33,057 nucleotides of DNA from Lachnospiraceae bacterium (GCA_017484135.1 JAFUTQ010000077.1:1-33057), one strand, 5' to 3'. Positions 7,894 through 16,282 are shown, counted from the stretch's first letter. Numbers and translations are program-made. Notes: a model not told the origin generated them from the sequence alone.

Positions 7894-9057
7894 TTATTTC
7901 AACAATGCACCGGCGATGACCATACGCTGAACCTCTGAGGTTCCCTCGTAAATCTCTGTGATCTTGGCATCGCGCATCATACGCTCTACATCGTACTCCC
8001 GGATGTAGCCGTATCCGCCGAAGAGCTGTACCACCTCTGTGGTCACTGCCATTGCCGTCTCAGCCGCAAACAGCTTTGCCTTGGCAGCCTCTATGGAATA
8101 TACCTTCTGTGTTCCCTTTGCGATCGCTGCCTGATATACCAGAAGCTTTGCAGCCTCTACTCTGGTAGCCATATCTGCCAGCTTGAACTGGGTGTTCTGC
8201 TGCTGTGCGATGGTTCTGCCGAACTGCTTTCTCTCCTTGGTATAGGCAATCGCGCGCTCCAGTGCACCCTCAGCGATTCCCAAAGCCTGTGCAGCGATTC
8301 CGATACGTCCGCCGTCCAATGTGTGCATCGCGATCGGGAAGCCCTTTCCTTCCGGTCCGAGCAGATTCTCCTTCGGGATTCTGCAGTCCTCGAAGATCAG
8401 CTCATATGTAGAAGAACCGCGGATACCCATTTTCTTTTCCTTCGTTCCGAAGGAGAAGCCCGGTGCACCCTTCTCTACGATAAATGCGGAGAAGTTCTTT
8501 TTCTTTCTGCCGCGCTTATCCTCTGTCACGCTGGTAACCGCAATCACGATGTAAACGTCTGCCACCTTACCGTTTGTGATGAAGCACTTGGAGCCGTTTA
8601 TTACCCACTCGTCGCCGTCTAAAACAGCCTTTGTCTGGCAGCCCTGTGCGTCTGTTCCCGCACCCGGCTCGGTCAGTCCGAAGGCGCCGAGCTTTTCGCC
8701 CTTTGCAAGCGGTACAACATATTTCTGCTTCTGCTCCTCGGTTCCGTAGGTCAGAATCGGATCGATACACAGAGAAGTGTGTGCGGATACGATAACGCCT
8801 GTCGTGCCGCAAACCTTTGACAGCTCCTCTACACACATTACATAGGTCAACGGATCACAGCCCTGTCCGCCGTACTCCTTCGGTACGGGAATCCCCATAA
8901 ACCCGTATTTTGCCATCTTATCTACCGTGCCCTGCGGAAAAGCTTCTGTCTCATCCACCTCCTGTGCAAGCGGTTTCACTTCATTCTCGGCGAAATCTCT
9001 GAAAAGATTTCTCGCCATTTCATGCTTTTTGTCTAATGAAAAATCCATGACTTTCAT
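7894..9057 (-). CDS. bcd: Butyryl-CoA dehydrogenase (short-chain acyl-CoA dehydrogenase)
   Basis: A 387-aa FAD enzyme that reduces crotonyl-CoA to butyryl-CoA with EtfAB. It carries the acyl-CoA dehydrogenase blocks GAFGLTEPGAGTDAQG, INGSKCFITNG, and RKQFGRTIAQQQ, and the catalytic-base region IYEGTSEVQR with Glu at about residue 371. The length is typical. The start at 9057 is 3 nt after AAGGAG, a short spacing; an ATG three codons later (9046-9048) is possible, at 12 nt. The gene lies 26 nt after hbd. The adjacent etfBA genes argue for a butyryl-CoA dehydrogenase acting in butyrate formation. Confidence 0.95.
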   Translation of the reverse strand: MKVMDFSLDKKHEMARNLFRDFAENEVKPLAQEVDETEAFPQGTVDKMAKYGFMGIPVPKEYGGQGCDPLTYVMCVEELSKVCGTTGVIVSAHTSLCIDPILTYGTEEQKQKYVVPLAKGEKLGAFGLTEPGAGTDAQGCQTKAVLDGDEWVINGSKCFITNGKVADVYIVIAVTSVTEDKRGRKKKNFSAFIVEKGAPGFSFGTKEKKMGIRGSSTYELIFEDCRIPKENLLGPEGKGFPIAMHTLDGGRIGIAAQALGIAEGALERAIAYTKERKQFGRTIAQQQNTQFKLADMATRVEAAKLLVYQAAIAKGTQKVYSIEAAKAKLFAAETAMAVTTEVVQLFGGYGYIREYDVERMMRDAKITEIYEGTSEVQRMVIAGALLK

Positions 9058-9083
9058 TCTCTCCTTACTTTATTTTGTACTGA

Positions 9084-9956
9084 TTACTGTGCGTCTACCG
9101 GGGTCTTTGTGCGGTCTGCATTGTATACATAAAAGCCTTTTCCGGACTTCACGCCAAGATTTCCGCCGCGAACCATTTTCCGGATCAACGGGCATGCGCG
9201 GTATTTGCTGTCGCCTGTCTCATTGTAGAGCACATCCATGATTGCCAGACAGATATCCAGTCCGATAAAATCTCCCAGCTCCAGCGGCCCCATCGGATGG
9301 TTTGCGCCAAGCTTCATTGCAGTATCAATTCCTGCGATATCGGACACACCCTCCATCTTGATGAAGGCTGCCTCGTTGATCAGCGGAATCAGAATCCGGT
9401 TTACCACAAAGCCTGCTGCCTCATTTACCTGTACCGGAGTCTTGCCGATCTCCTCGGAAATCTTCTTGATCGCCTCTACCGTCTCATCCGGCGTATTCAC
9501 GCCTGCGATCACCTCAACCAGCTTCATGCGGTCTGCCGGGTTGAAGAAATGCATTCCGATCAGCGGACGGGTCAATCCATTTCCGATCTCCGTAATGGAA
9601 AGGCTGGAGGTGTTGGAAGCGAAAATACACTCCTTCTTTGCAATCTTATCCAGCTCGCCGAAGGTCGTCTTCTTTACTGCCATGTCCTCAAACGCAGCCT
9701 CAACGATCAGATCACAGTCTGCACAGAGATCCTCCTTTAAGCCCGGTGTGATCTTTGCAAGGATTGCATCGACTGCCTCCTGCGTCATCTTGCCTTTCTC
9801 TACCAGTCTGGCATAGCCTTTTTCAATCTTTGCCTTTCCGTTGTCCGCCCACTCCTGCTTGATGTCGCAGAGTGCAACCTCGTATCCGTCTACCTGCGCA
9901 AATGCTTTTGCGATACCCTGTCCCATGGTTCCTGCGCCAATAATACCTACCTTCAT
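9084..9956 (-). CDS. hbd: 3-hydroxybutyryl-CoA dehydrogenase
   Basis: A 290-aa NAD(P)-dependent enzyme that reduces acetoacetyl-CoA to 3-hydroxybutyryl-CoA. The Rossmann motif GAGTMGQGIA is at residues 7-16. Also visible are ASNTSSLSITEI, GMHFFNPADRMKLVEVI (containing the catalytic His of the HxFNP motif) and EAAGFVVNRILIPLINEA, followed by the C-terminal dimerisation domain. The start ATG follows AAGGAGG with good spacing. It lies 43 nt after thl and 26 nt before bcd. The crotonase gene that supplies the next step is not in this cluster. Confidence 0.96.
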   Translation of the reverse strand: MKVGIIGAGTMGQGIAKAFAQVDGYEVALCDIKQEWADNGKAKIEKGYARLVEKGKMTQEAVDAILAKITPGLKEDLCADCDLIVEAAFEDMAVKKTTFGELDKIAKKECIFASNTSSLSITEIGNGLTRPLIGMHFFNPADRMKLVEVIAGVNTPDETVEAIKKISEEIGKTPVQVNEAAGFVVNRILIPLINEAAFIKMEGVSDIAGIDTAMKLGANHPMGPLELGDFIGLDICLAIMDVLYNETGDSKYRACPLIRKMVRGGNLGVKSGKGFYVYNADRTKTPVDAQ

Positions 9957-9999
9957 GATAGTCCTCCTTGTATTTATTTATTCTATGTCTGTTTTTGTA

Positions 10000-11184
10000 C
10001 TAGGCTCTCTCAACGATGGTTGAACAGCCCATTCCGCCTCCGATACACAGAGTAGCCAGACCTCTCTTGGCATCTCTCTTCTGCATCTCATGCAGCAGTG
10101 TCACAAGGATACGGCAGCCGGATGCTCCAACCGGATGTCCCAGTGCGATCGCACCACCGTTTACATTTACCTTTGACATGTCAAACTTCAGATCTCTTGC
10201 AACTGCGATCGACTGTGCAGCAAATGCCTCATTTGCCTCGATCAGATCCATATCGTCAATGGTCAGTCCGGTTCTGTCCAATACCTTCTTGGTAGAAGCT
10301 ACCGGTCCGACACCCATGATCTCAGGTCTTACGCCGCCCAATGCGCCTGCTACCCAGGTAGCCATCGGGGTAACCCCAAGCTCTTTTGCCTTCTCTTCGC
10401 TCATGACAACGATTGCAGCCGCACCGTCATTGATACCGGAAGCGTTTCCTGCTGTCACAAGTCCGCCCTCTTTTCCGGAGCAGCATCTTAAGTTTGACAA
10501 TGACTCAGCGGTTGTGCCCGGACGCGGTCCCTCATCGGTGTCAAACATCACGGTCTCTTTCTTAACCTTTACCGGAACCGGAACGATTTCGTCTTTGAAC
10601 TTGCCCTCTGCGATCGCCTTCTCACACTTCTGCTGGCTGTTTGCGGAAAACTCATCCAGCTCCTGGCGGGTAATGCCGTACTCATCGCAAACATTCTCGG
10701 CTGTGATCATCATGTGGTAATTGTTGAACGCATCGGTCAACGCATCGTTTACCATGGTATCAATGATCGTTGCATTGTTCATACGATATCCGAAACGTGC
10801 CTTTGTCATCGCATACGGAGCCATAGACATGTTCTCCATACCGCCTGCAACCACGATGTCTGCCTGTCCTGCCATGATCATCTGCGCTGCCTCATTGACA
10901 CACTTCAGACCGGAGCCGCACACTACATTCAAAGTAAAAGCGGGCACCTCAATCGGTAATCCGGCTTTGATGGAAGCCTGACGTGCCACGTTCTGTCCCT
11001 GTGCTGCCTGGATCACGCAGCCCATCATTACCTCGTCCACCTGCTCCGGCTTCACACCTGCACGGTTCAGCGCCTCTTTGATCACGATTGCCCCAAGGTC
11101 AGCTGCGGGCGTGTTGCTCAGTGCTCCACCCATTTTGCCGATTGCGGTACGACATGCGCCTGCTAAAACTACTTTCTTTGCCAT
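10000..11184 (-). CDS. thl: Acetyl-CoA acetyltransferase (thiolase)
   Basis: A 394-aa biosynthetic thiolase that condenses two acetyl-CoA to acetoacetyl-CoA, the first step of butyrate synthesis. The acyl-accepting Cys89 lies in [14 protein letters not shown]. The catalytic His lies in [10 protein letters not shown] (about residue 350), and the second Cys in GGGMGCST (about 387). It is first in the operon with AGAAGGAGACAGG before the ATG, and a promoter with an embedded Rex site ends about 25 bp upstream. The length and motifs are standard. Confidence 0.96.
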   Translation of the reverse strand: MAKKVVLAGACRTAIGKMGGALSNTPAADLGAIVIKEALNRAGVKPEQVDEVMMGCVIQAAQGQNVARQASIKAGLPIEVPAFTLNVVCGSGLKCVNEAAQMIMAGQADIVVAGGMENMSMAPYAMTKARFGYRMNNATIIDTMVNDALTDAFNNYHMMITAENVCDEYGITRQELDEFSANSQQKCEKAIAEGKFKDEIVPVPVKVKKETVMFDTDEGPRPGTTAESLSNLRCCSGKEGGLVTAGNASGINDGAAAIVVMSEEKAKELGVTPMATWVAGALGGVRPEIMGVGPVASTKKVLDRTGLTIDDMDLIEANEAFAAQSIAVARDLKFDMSKVNVNGGAIALGHPVGASGCRILVTLLHEMQKRDAKRGLATLCIGGGMGCSTIVERA

Positions 11185-11209
11185 TTTCCTGTCTCCTTCT
11201 TATAAAAAT

Positions 11210-11238
11210 TTTGTATGTTAATTTTTTAACAATCTCAA
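11210..11238 (-). promoter_or_regulatory. Butyrate operon promoter with embedded Rex operator
   Basis: On the minus strand the elements are TTGAGA (11233-11238), 17 nt and TACAAA (11210-11215). The spacer is almost exactly the palindrome TTGTTAAAAAATTAACAT (11215-11232), which matches the clostridial Rex consensus TTGTTAA-N4-TTAACAA at every specified position but the last. Rex is the NADH/NAD-sensing repressor of fermentation genes in clostridia. A site between -35 and -10 is a classic repressing position. The rex gene is not in the window. A second, weaker promoter may lie farther upstream, near 11290-11315. Confidence 0.72.
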
Positions 11239-11407
11239 CCAAAAAAAATAAAAGAGATGTCTCTCACGAGTTCGCTCACGATACTCTGATACTATCATAT
11301 ATAGGATAGATTTGCAAGCGGTTTTTTTTCTATAGCTGCCCACTAAATATCTATGTTCAAGGCACAAAAACAGAACTTGATGCTTGGCTCAAATGAGGAA
11401 TACGCTC

Positions 11408-11512
11408 ATGTTGACGCTTGAAGGACTTATTGCTGTGATCAGCCTTTGTGTTGGTTGCTTTGGTCTTGGATACGCCATAGGACGTAATGATCATCATAAA
11501 ACGCAGGAATAG
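11408..11512 (+). CDS. 34-aa hydrophobic peptide, probable type I (holin-like) toxin
   Basis: The peptide starts MLTLEGLIAVISLCVGCFGL, has one membrane helix at about residues 5-23, and a short polar tail ending RNDHHKTQE. The start ATG 11408 lies 8 nt after GAGGAA; an ATG at 11393 in the same frame has no ribosome site. The size, one-helix layout and charged tail resemble small holin-like toxin peptides of Firmicutes (Hol_Tox type), but the family assignment is from memory. A strong promoter on the opposite strand points at its 3' end, as in type I toxin-antitoxin loci. Expression would be expected to damage the membrane. Confidence 0.65.
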   Translation: MLTLEGLIAVISLCVGCFGLGYAIGRNDHHKTQE

Positions 11513-11602
11513 CCGCCCCAGCCTTGCAAACTTTGGCGACTATTCTGTAGTCTACGAAACTGTTTCGGGCCAGCCGTCTTCCGGTAGCACCTGTTGTTAT
11601 CT
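11503..11602 (-). ncRNA. Probable antisense antitoxin RNA
   Basis: On the minus strand a strong sigma-A promoter lies at 11609-11637: TTGAAA, 17 nt, TATATT. It would start RNA near 11602, reading toward the 3' end of the 34-aa peptide gene. The transcript would run through a hairpin at 11507-11545, where GAATAG pairs with CTATTC and an inner GCC-type stem follows, and then reach TTTT, a plausible weak terminator. The overlap with the toxin mRNA tail is short. The end point is inferred and the RNA has not been observed. Confidence 0.5.
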
Positions 11603-11608
11603 GAGCTG

Positions 11609-11637
11609 AATATATCATAAATCATTTGTGATTTCAA
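11609..11637 (-). promoter_or_regulatory. Promoter of the putative antitoxin RNA
   Basis: Minus-strand TTGAAA (11632-11637), 17-nt spacer, TATATT (11609-11614); each box has five of six consensus bases. It lies 12 bp beyond the cysE stop codon, too far from thl to serve as an ordinary promoter for it, so the peptide locus is its natural target. Confidence 0.6.
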
Positions 11638-11649
11638 GTATCTTTGATC

Positions 11650-12609
11650 TCAAATCGTATAAAACCACGCATTGTCCAGCTCCAGCTCCTTACGCTCCAC
11701 CGGATGGGTAGAATCGTAGTTGTACATAAGTTCCTGACTCCGGACACTGACCTTCGCCCCCTTGGGGATCGAGGTGGTAATAAACGCGTTACCGCCGATC
11801 ACCACATCTTTGCCGATCACGGTATCGCCGCCGAGAATGGACGCACCGGAATAAATCGTGACATTGTCGCAAATCGTAGGATGTCGCTTGGTATTTTTCA
11901 GGGACTGACCTCCTCTGGTGGAAAGCGCACCCAGCGTCACTCCCTGATAAATCTTTACATTGTCCCCGATGACCGTCGTCTCTCCGATTACGATGCCCGT
12001 CCCGTGGTCGATGAAGAAATATTTCCCGATTGTGGTTCCGGGGTGAATATCAATTCCGGTCAGACTGTGGGCATATTCCGTCATGATGCGGGGAATCAGC
12101 GGCACCTTCAGAAGATACAGCTCATGGGCAATGCGGCTGGTAAACGTGGCAAACACACCCGGATAGGTGTAAATGATCTCATCCTTGTTGTAGGCCGCCG
12201 GGTCTCCGTCAAACGCCGCCTGCACATCCGTCTCAATGTACTCCCGGATCTTTGGAATCCGGTCAAGGAATTCAAAGGTAATCCGCTCCGCCTCCTGCGC
12301 CAGCACATCGCTGTCCGCACCTTCATACTCCGGAGAATACTTCAGGACAATGGTAATCTGTGCGATCAGATTGAAAATCACATCCTCCAGCAGCATGGAA
12401 ACATTATTCCGCACCGTGTAAATCTTAAAGCTGTTGTTTTTGTAGTAGCCGGGATAAATGATCTTTCTGAGTTTTTCCAAAATATCCACCACCGTATCCC
12501 GGTTGGGGTGCTCAAAAAGCTTGATTTCATCGATGGTCTTTCCACCGCTGTAATCCTCCATAAGATGATCCACCAGTTGATTGATCTTTGCATCCATATT
12601 CGGTTCCAT
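11650..12609 (-). CDS. cysE: Serine O-acetyltransferase
   Basis: A 319-aa enzyme that acetylates L-serine to O-acetylserine, the precursor for cysteine synthesis. The N-terminal region is helical. The C-terminal left-handed beta-helix shows hexapeptide repeats and the family core GIDIHPGTTIGKYFFIDHG, then VVIGETTVIGDNVKIYQGVT, then KRHPTICDNVTIYSGASILG. The length fits the longer Firmicutes/EpsC-like group. The start ATG follows AAAGGAG. It lies 26 nt after a GW-repeat surface protein gene and may be cotranscribed with it from the promoter near 14300; no separate promoter or terminator is obvious. Confidence 0.94.
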   Translation of the reverse strand: MEPNMDAKINQLVDHLMEDYSGGKTIDEIKLFEHPNRDTVVDILEKLRKIIYPGYYKNNSFKIYTVRNNVSMLLEDVIFNLIAQITIVLKYSPEYEGADSDVLAQEAERITFEFLDRIPKIREYIETDVQAAFDGDPAAYNKDEIIYTYPGVFATFTSRIAHELYLLKVPLIPRIMTEYAHSLTGIDIHPGTTIGKYFFIDHGTGIVIGETTVIGDNVKIYQGVTLGALSTRGGQSLKNTKRHPTICDNVTIYSGASILGGDTVIGKDVVIGGNAFITTSIPKGAKVSVRSQELMYNYDSTHPVERKELELDNAWFYTI

Positions 12610-12635
12610 ATTTCTGCTCCTTTATATCGGAATTC

Positions 12636-14252
12636 TTATCTTACCCATTCTCCGCTTGCATTGATATTGTAGCTTCCGATATGCGTATTCGCTGCCATTG
12701 CACCGGATGCATAGCTGTAATACCATTTTCCGCCTACCTGATACCATCCCGTCTGCATCGCGCCGCCTGCATTCAGATAATACCAGCTATTGCCATCCTT
12801 GAACCAGCCGGTCTGCATTGCTCCGCTTGCATCCAAATAATACCAGGTTGCATTGATCCTCTGCCAGCCGGTCTGCATCGCGCCGCTGTGATCGGTGTAG
12901 TACCACGTGCCGTTGAGGTTGAGCCATCCGGTCTGCATCGCGCCGCTTCCGTCGGTATAGTACCATGTGCCGTTGTCATTTACCCAGCCGGTCTCCAGGG
13001 CTCCGCTTGCACCGGTATAGTACCATGCGCCGTAGCCTTTTATCCAGCCGGTCTGCATTTCGCCATTGTCATTGGTATAGTACCATGTGCCGTTTGACTC
13101 GATCCATCCGGTCTGCAGCGCACCGCTTTCGTTGGTGTAGTACCATGTGCCATTTACCTCTACCCAGCCGGTCTCCATTGCGCCGTCGTTATTCATATAG
13201 TACCATGTGCCATTGATCCTTAACCATCCGGTCTCCATGGTTCCGGTTCTATCCATGTGATACCATGTACCGTTTATTTCCTGCCAGCCGGTCGTTGCCT
13301 TGCCATTCTCGTTGTAGGACCATGTTCCGTCCGCATTCTGTACCCAGCCGGTAACAACCGTTGCTGCCGCGGAGCCTGAGTCGGAGCTCGAACCGGAAGT
13401 GGTGCCGGTGTCCGTGCTGCCCGGTGTCTGCTTCTGTGCGGTTACCGTAACCTTTACAGTGGCAGGCTGCACATAGTTCGCTGTATCATCCGGCGTAAAG
13501 CGCGCTTCATAGGTTCCCATTTCCGTCAGCGTTGCCGCAGGGTTTACCCAGCTCCATGTACCGCCCACCGCAGTATTTGTGCCTTTTATGACTGCCTTCT
13601 GACCTGTCCCGTTAATGACAACTTCCTTAAGCGCATCCCCCACCTTTGCGGTCGAATTGATCACGCTCGGTGTCAGAACCACTTCTGCCTTCGCAATCGT
13701 TACGGTTTGACCGGAATATGAGTCCAGAATCATGCCATTGCTCGCAACCAGTCGATAATCCACCGTATAGGTACCGGCATTTCTTGCCTCCGGCAGCGCT
13801 TCAGAGAATGCCGACTGGTTACCCAACCGATACTCCCACTTTGCCGTGATGCCCCGAATCGTTGCTCCGGATCCCGTCACGGTAACCGATGCCGACGACG
13901 CAGCGCTCGCAGCAGCAATGACTTCCTCTCCTTTCTTATCGCTGACAGCTCCGCCTGACACTACCCGGAAGGTAATTGACTCACCCGTTGTCACGGTAAT
14001 CTCAGTTCCGGATGTCACGTCTGTGCCGGGATTAACCAGATACTGTGAACTGCCGTTGTAGATCAGGCCGCTTTTTACGGTCGGAGCCTGAGCAGAAATT
14101 CCTGTGACTCCATCCACGATTGCCAGCACCTCTACCACATTTGACGGCAGATTCCCGGCCGCAACTACCATGGCAAGAGCCAGCACCCATGCAATGGCGC
14201 GTTTTCCCCTGCCCCCAAGGGTTCTGTGTTCCTTTTGTGTTGCTTTGTCCAT
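12636..14252 (-). CDS. Secreted GW-repeat (choline-binding-type) wall protein, paralog A
   Basis: 538 aa. The start is ATG 14252, 6 nt after a perfect AGGAGG; a longer open frame reaching 14426 runs across the promoter and is not used. A signal peptide follows a basic KR stretch (KRAIAWVLALAMVVAAGNLP). Next come a central region with Ig-like/MBG-type beta sandwich sequence (VTLTEMGTYEARFTPDDTANY-like segment), a Ser/Thr-Gly linker, and 11 C-terminal repeats of 20 aa of the type GW..NGTWYY....GAMQT, ending SYNINASGEWVR. Repeats of this type bind choline or other wall polymers; the ligand here is not known. It is paralogous to the gene just upstream. Confidence 0.88.
   Translation of the reverse strand: MDKATQKEHRTLGGRGKRAIAWVLALAMVVAAGNLPSNVVEVLAIVDGVTGISAQAPTVKSGLIYNGSSQYLVNPGTDVTSGTEITVTTGESITFRVVSGGAVSDKKGEEVIAAASAASSASVTVTGSGATIRGITAKWEYRLGNQSAFSEALPEARNAGTYTVDYRLVASNGMILDSYSGQTVTIAKAEVVLTPSVINSTAKVGDALKEVVINGTGQKAVIKGTNTAVGGTWSWVNPAATLTEMGTYEARFTPDDTANYVQPATVKVTVTAQKQTPGSTDTGTTSGSSSDSGSAAATVVTGWVQNADGTWSYNENGKATTGWQEINGTWYHMDRTGTMETGWLRINGTWYYMNNDGAMETGWVEVNGTWYYTNESGALQTGWIESNGTWYYTNDNGEMQTGWIKGYGAWYYTGASGALETGWVNDNGTWYYTDGSGAMQTGWLNLNGTWYYTDHSGAMQTGWQRINATWYYLDASGAMQTGWFKDGNSWYYLNAGGAMQTGWYQVGGKWYYSYASGAMAANTHIGSYNINASGEWVR
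12690..13350 (-). repeat. Tandem 60-bp coding repeats (11 GW units, paralog A)
   Basis: Eleven in-frame units of about 60 bp encode the GW repeats. Units share TACCATGTGCCGTT and CAGCCGGTCTGCAT blocks but have diverged more from each other than those of paralog B. Confidence 0.85.
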
Positions 14253-14298
14253 AACCAACCTCCTGTTCAAATTTTTCATTATTGTTGCTATTTTCAAA

Positions 14299-14327
14299 AT
14301 TTTACACTCATGCTTCTGCCTTGTCAA
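14299..14327 (-). promoter_or_regulatory. Strong sigma-A promoter of paralog A
   Basis: Minus-strand TTGACA (14322-14327), 17 nt, TAAAAT (14299-14304). The spacer shares GCATGAGTG with the paralog B promoter. The -35 box sits in the palindrome CTGCCTTG-A-CAAGGCAG (14316-14332), absent from paralog B. Confidence 0.8.
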
Positions 14328-14405
14328 GGCAGATTTTTTATCAGGCAGGGCACATGCGGCGACAGCCGAGCGATTTCCTTGCGCGCCTCTGCGCATAAAC
14401 GCGAA

Positions 14406-14445
14406 CAGGAGATGGCAGTTCCCCATGGGGTGTTGCCATCTCCTG
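14406..14445 (-). terminator. Hairpin after paralog B, terminator-like
   Basis: A 12-bp perfect stem (CAGGAGATGGCA with TGCCATCTCCTG) encloses CCCCATGGGG, which is itself self-complementary. It lies 34 bp after the paralog B stop. No clear T tract follows on the minus strand, so the terminator role is likely but not proven. Confidence 0.55.
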
Positions 14446-14478
14446 TATGATAATGCTTCTATAAAACTGTGTGTGGTC

Positions 14479-16158
14479 TTATCTTACCCACTCTCCGTTT
14501 GCATTGACACGATAGCTGCCGATACGCGTATTCGCTGCCATTGCTCCGGAAGCATAGCTGTAATACCACTTTCCGCCTACCTGATACCATCCGGTCTGCA
14601 TTGCTCCGCTTGCATCCAGATAATACCAGCTGCCGTCCTTGAGCCATCCGGTCTTCATTGCTCCGCTTGCGGTCAGATAATACCATTTGCCGTTTACTAA
14701 CTGCCAGCCGGTCAGCATTGAGCCGCTTGTGCTGGTGTAGTACCATGTACCGTTGTCATTTACCCATCCAGTCTGCATTGCTCCGCTTCCGCTGGTGTAG
14801 TACCATGTACCATTGTCATTTACCCATCCGGTCTGCATTGCTCCGCTTCCGCTGGTGTAGTACCATGTACCGTTGTCATTTACCCAGCCGGTCTCCATTG
14901 CTCCGCTTGCGCTGGTGTAGTACCATGTACCGTTGTCATTTACCCAGCCGGTTTCCATTGCTCCGCTGTTGTCCAGATAGTACCAGGAACCATTTACTTC
15001 CTGCCAGCCGGTCTGCATTGCTCCGCTGTTATCTGTGTAGTACCATGTACCGTTTACTTCTACCCAGCCGGTCTCCATGGTTCCTTCCTCATCCAGATAG
15101 TACCATGTACCGCCTACATCTACCCAGCCGGTTGCTTCTTCGCCGTCTGAGATGTAAGACCATGTTCCGTCAGAGTTCTTTACCCAGCCGTCTTCCTCTG
15201 TTGCTGCTGAACCACTATCGGCATTCGTGTTAGCGTTAGTGTTAGTGCCGGTCGTTACAGCTGCTTTTGCTGTTACAGGGATGCTTACTTCAATTTCATA
15301 GGATTTGAAGTTCACTCCGAAGTCATCAATATTGCCTTCCTCATCAACTTTCGGTGTTTGTTTTTCATCTGCAGTAAACTTCGCTTTGTAGTTGTTCGTA
15401 CCTGCCTTCAATTTTTCAGAAGGAGTTACCCATGACCATGTACCTTTTACCTCTGTACTGGTTCCGGAGATTATTGCTTTCTGTCCGGTAATGGTAACAT
15501 CTGCCAACGTTGCTCCTTCGGTAATTCCACTGTTGATTGTAACTGGTGTTACCTTGATCTCAGCTTTTGCAACAGCAAAATCAAAAGCTCCTCTGTCAAG
15601 CAGATATACTGTTCCGTCCTCACCTTCTGCAATCACTCTGTAAAACAGTGTGTAATATGAAAATGCATCCAGTGCTGTCGGGCTGTCTGTAGAGAAATCT
15701 TTTTTCGTAGCAAAAACTTCATCTGCAAGCTGATCCTCCACACCATTTGTCCAATCAAAGCTGTATTCGATTCTGGGATTCTTCACTGCAATCGAAGTTC
15801 CTGTTGCAACCGTTTTCTCTGTAATAGAGGAGCCGGAAATTACCTTAACGGTAATAGCTTCTCCCGATGCTACAATCGCAGATCCCGTTACCGTACCCTT
15901 TGAGCTGAGGACTTCCTGATCCTGACCATTATATACCAGGTTTTCCTTTACGGTCGGTGCGGTTATCTCAATTGCTGATCCTGTTGCCGCCTCTCCAATC
16001 GTCACATACGGCACATCGTTCTCTGCTGCCAGAGCCTCTACCACACTTGTCGGCAGATTTCCGGCTGCAAATACCATAGCAAAGGACAACGCCCATGCTA
16101 TCGCACGCTTCGCTTTTGTGCCAAAGCGCACTCGTTCCTTTTGTTGCGTTCTGCTCAT
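14479..16158 (-). CDS. Secreted GW-repeat (choline-binding-type) wall protein, paralog B
   Basis: 559 aa with the same plan as paralog A. It has a basic N-terminus and signal peptide (KRAIAWALSFAMVFAAGNLP), an Ig-like region containing GQKAIISGTSTEVKGTWSWV (matching GTNTAVGGTWSWV in A), a short Thr/Asn/Ser linker, and 11 GW repeats of 19-20 aa ending SYRVNANGEWVR. Four central repeats (GWVNDNGTWYYTS.SGAM) are nearly identical. The start ATG lies 6 nt after AGGAGG. The gene has its own consensus promoter and a hairpin after its stop, so A and B look like separate transcription units. A surface or wall-attached role is inferred; there is no enzymatic domain. Confidence 0.88.
   Translation of the reverse strand: MSRTQQKERVRFGTKAKRAIAWALSFAMVFAAGNLPTSVVEALAAENDVPYVTIGEAATGSAIEITAPTVKENLVYNGQDQEVLSSKGTVTGSAIVASGEAITVKVISGSSITEKTVATGTSIAVKNPRIEYSFDWTNGVEDQLADEVFATKKDFSTDSPTALDAFSYYTLFYRVIAEGEDGTVYLLDRGAFDFAVAKAEIKVTPVTINSGITEGATLADVTITGQKAIISGTSTEVKGTWSWVTPSEKLKAGTNNYKAKFTADEKQTPKVDEEGNIDDFGVNFKSYEIEVSIPVTAKAAVTTGTNTNANTNADSGSAATEEDGWVKNSDGTWSYISDGEEATGWVDVGGTWYYLDEEGTMETGWVEVNGTWYYTDNSGAMQTGWQEVNGSWYYLDNSGAMETGWVNDNGTWYYTSASGAMETGWVNDNGTWYYTSGSGAMQTGWVNDNGTWYYTSGSGAMQTGWVNDNGTWYYTSTSGSMLTGWQLVNGKWYYLTASGAMKTGWLKDGSWYYLDASGAMQTGWYQVGGKWYYSYASGAMAANTRIGSYRVNANGEWVR
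14530..15195 (-). repeat. Tandem 60-bp coding repeats (11 GW units, paralog B)
   Basis: Units of 60 bp (one of 57) encode the GW repeats. Three and a half consecutive units around 14731-14940 differ at only a few bases, which suggests recent unequal exchange. Confidence 0.88.
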
Positions 16159-16214
16159 AACGAACCTCCTGTTTTGAATTTTTTTGGTTTTTTACATTTT
16201 TCGCCACAGTCGAA

Positions 16215-16243
16215 ATTATACACTCATGCCTTTGCCCTGTCAA
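16215..16243 (-). promoter_or_regulatory. Consensus sigma-A promoter of paralog B
   Basis: Minus-strand TTGACA (16238-16243), 17-nt spacer, TATAAT (16215-16220); both boxes match consensus exactly, which predicts very high expression. Confidence 0.88.
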
Positions 16244-16282
16244 GCCGACTTTCAAACTTTTCTAAAATATCTTTTGTTTTTC

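Noticed and set aside
11644-12672. Long plus-strand open frame of 342 codons opposite cysE
   Set aside because: The minus strand encodes a complete, well conserved serine acetyltransferase over the same bases; the plus frame has no family features or ribosome site.
14316-14338. Palindrome CTGCCTTG-T-CAAGGCAG followed by T6 on the plus strand, read as a terminator
   Set aside because: No plus-strand gene ends there, and it coincides with the -35 box of the minus-strand promoter. It may be a regulatory site, but there is no evidence beyond symmetry.
14530-15195. 60-bp tandem repeats considered as a CRISPR array
   Set aside because: The repeats are in frame, contiguous without unique spacers, and encode GW repeats of a surface protein.
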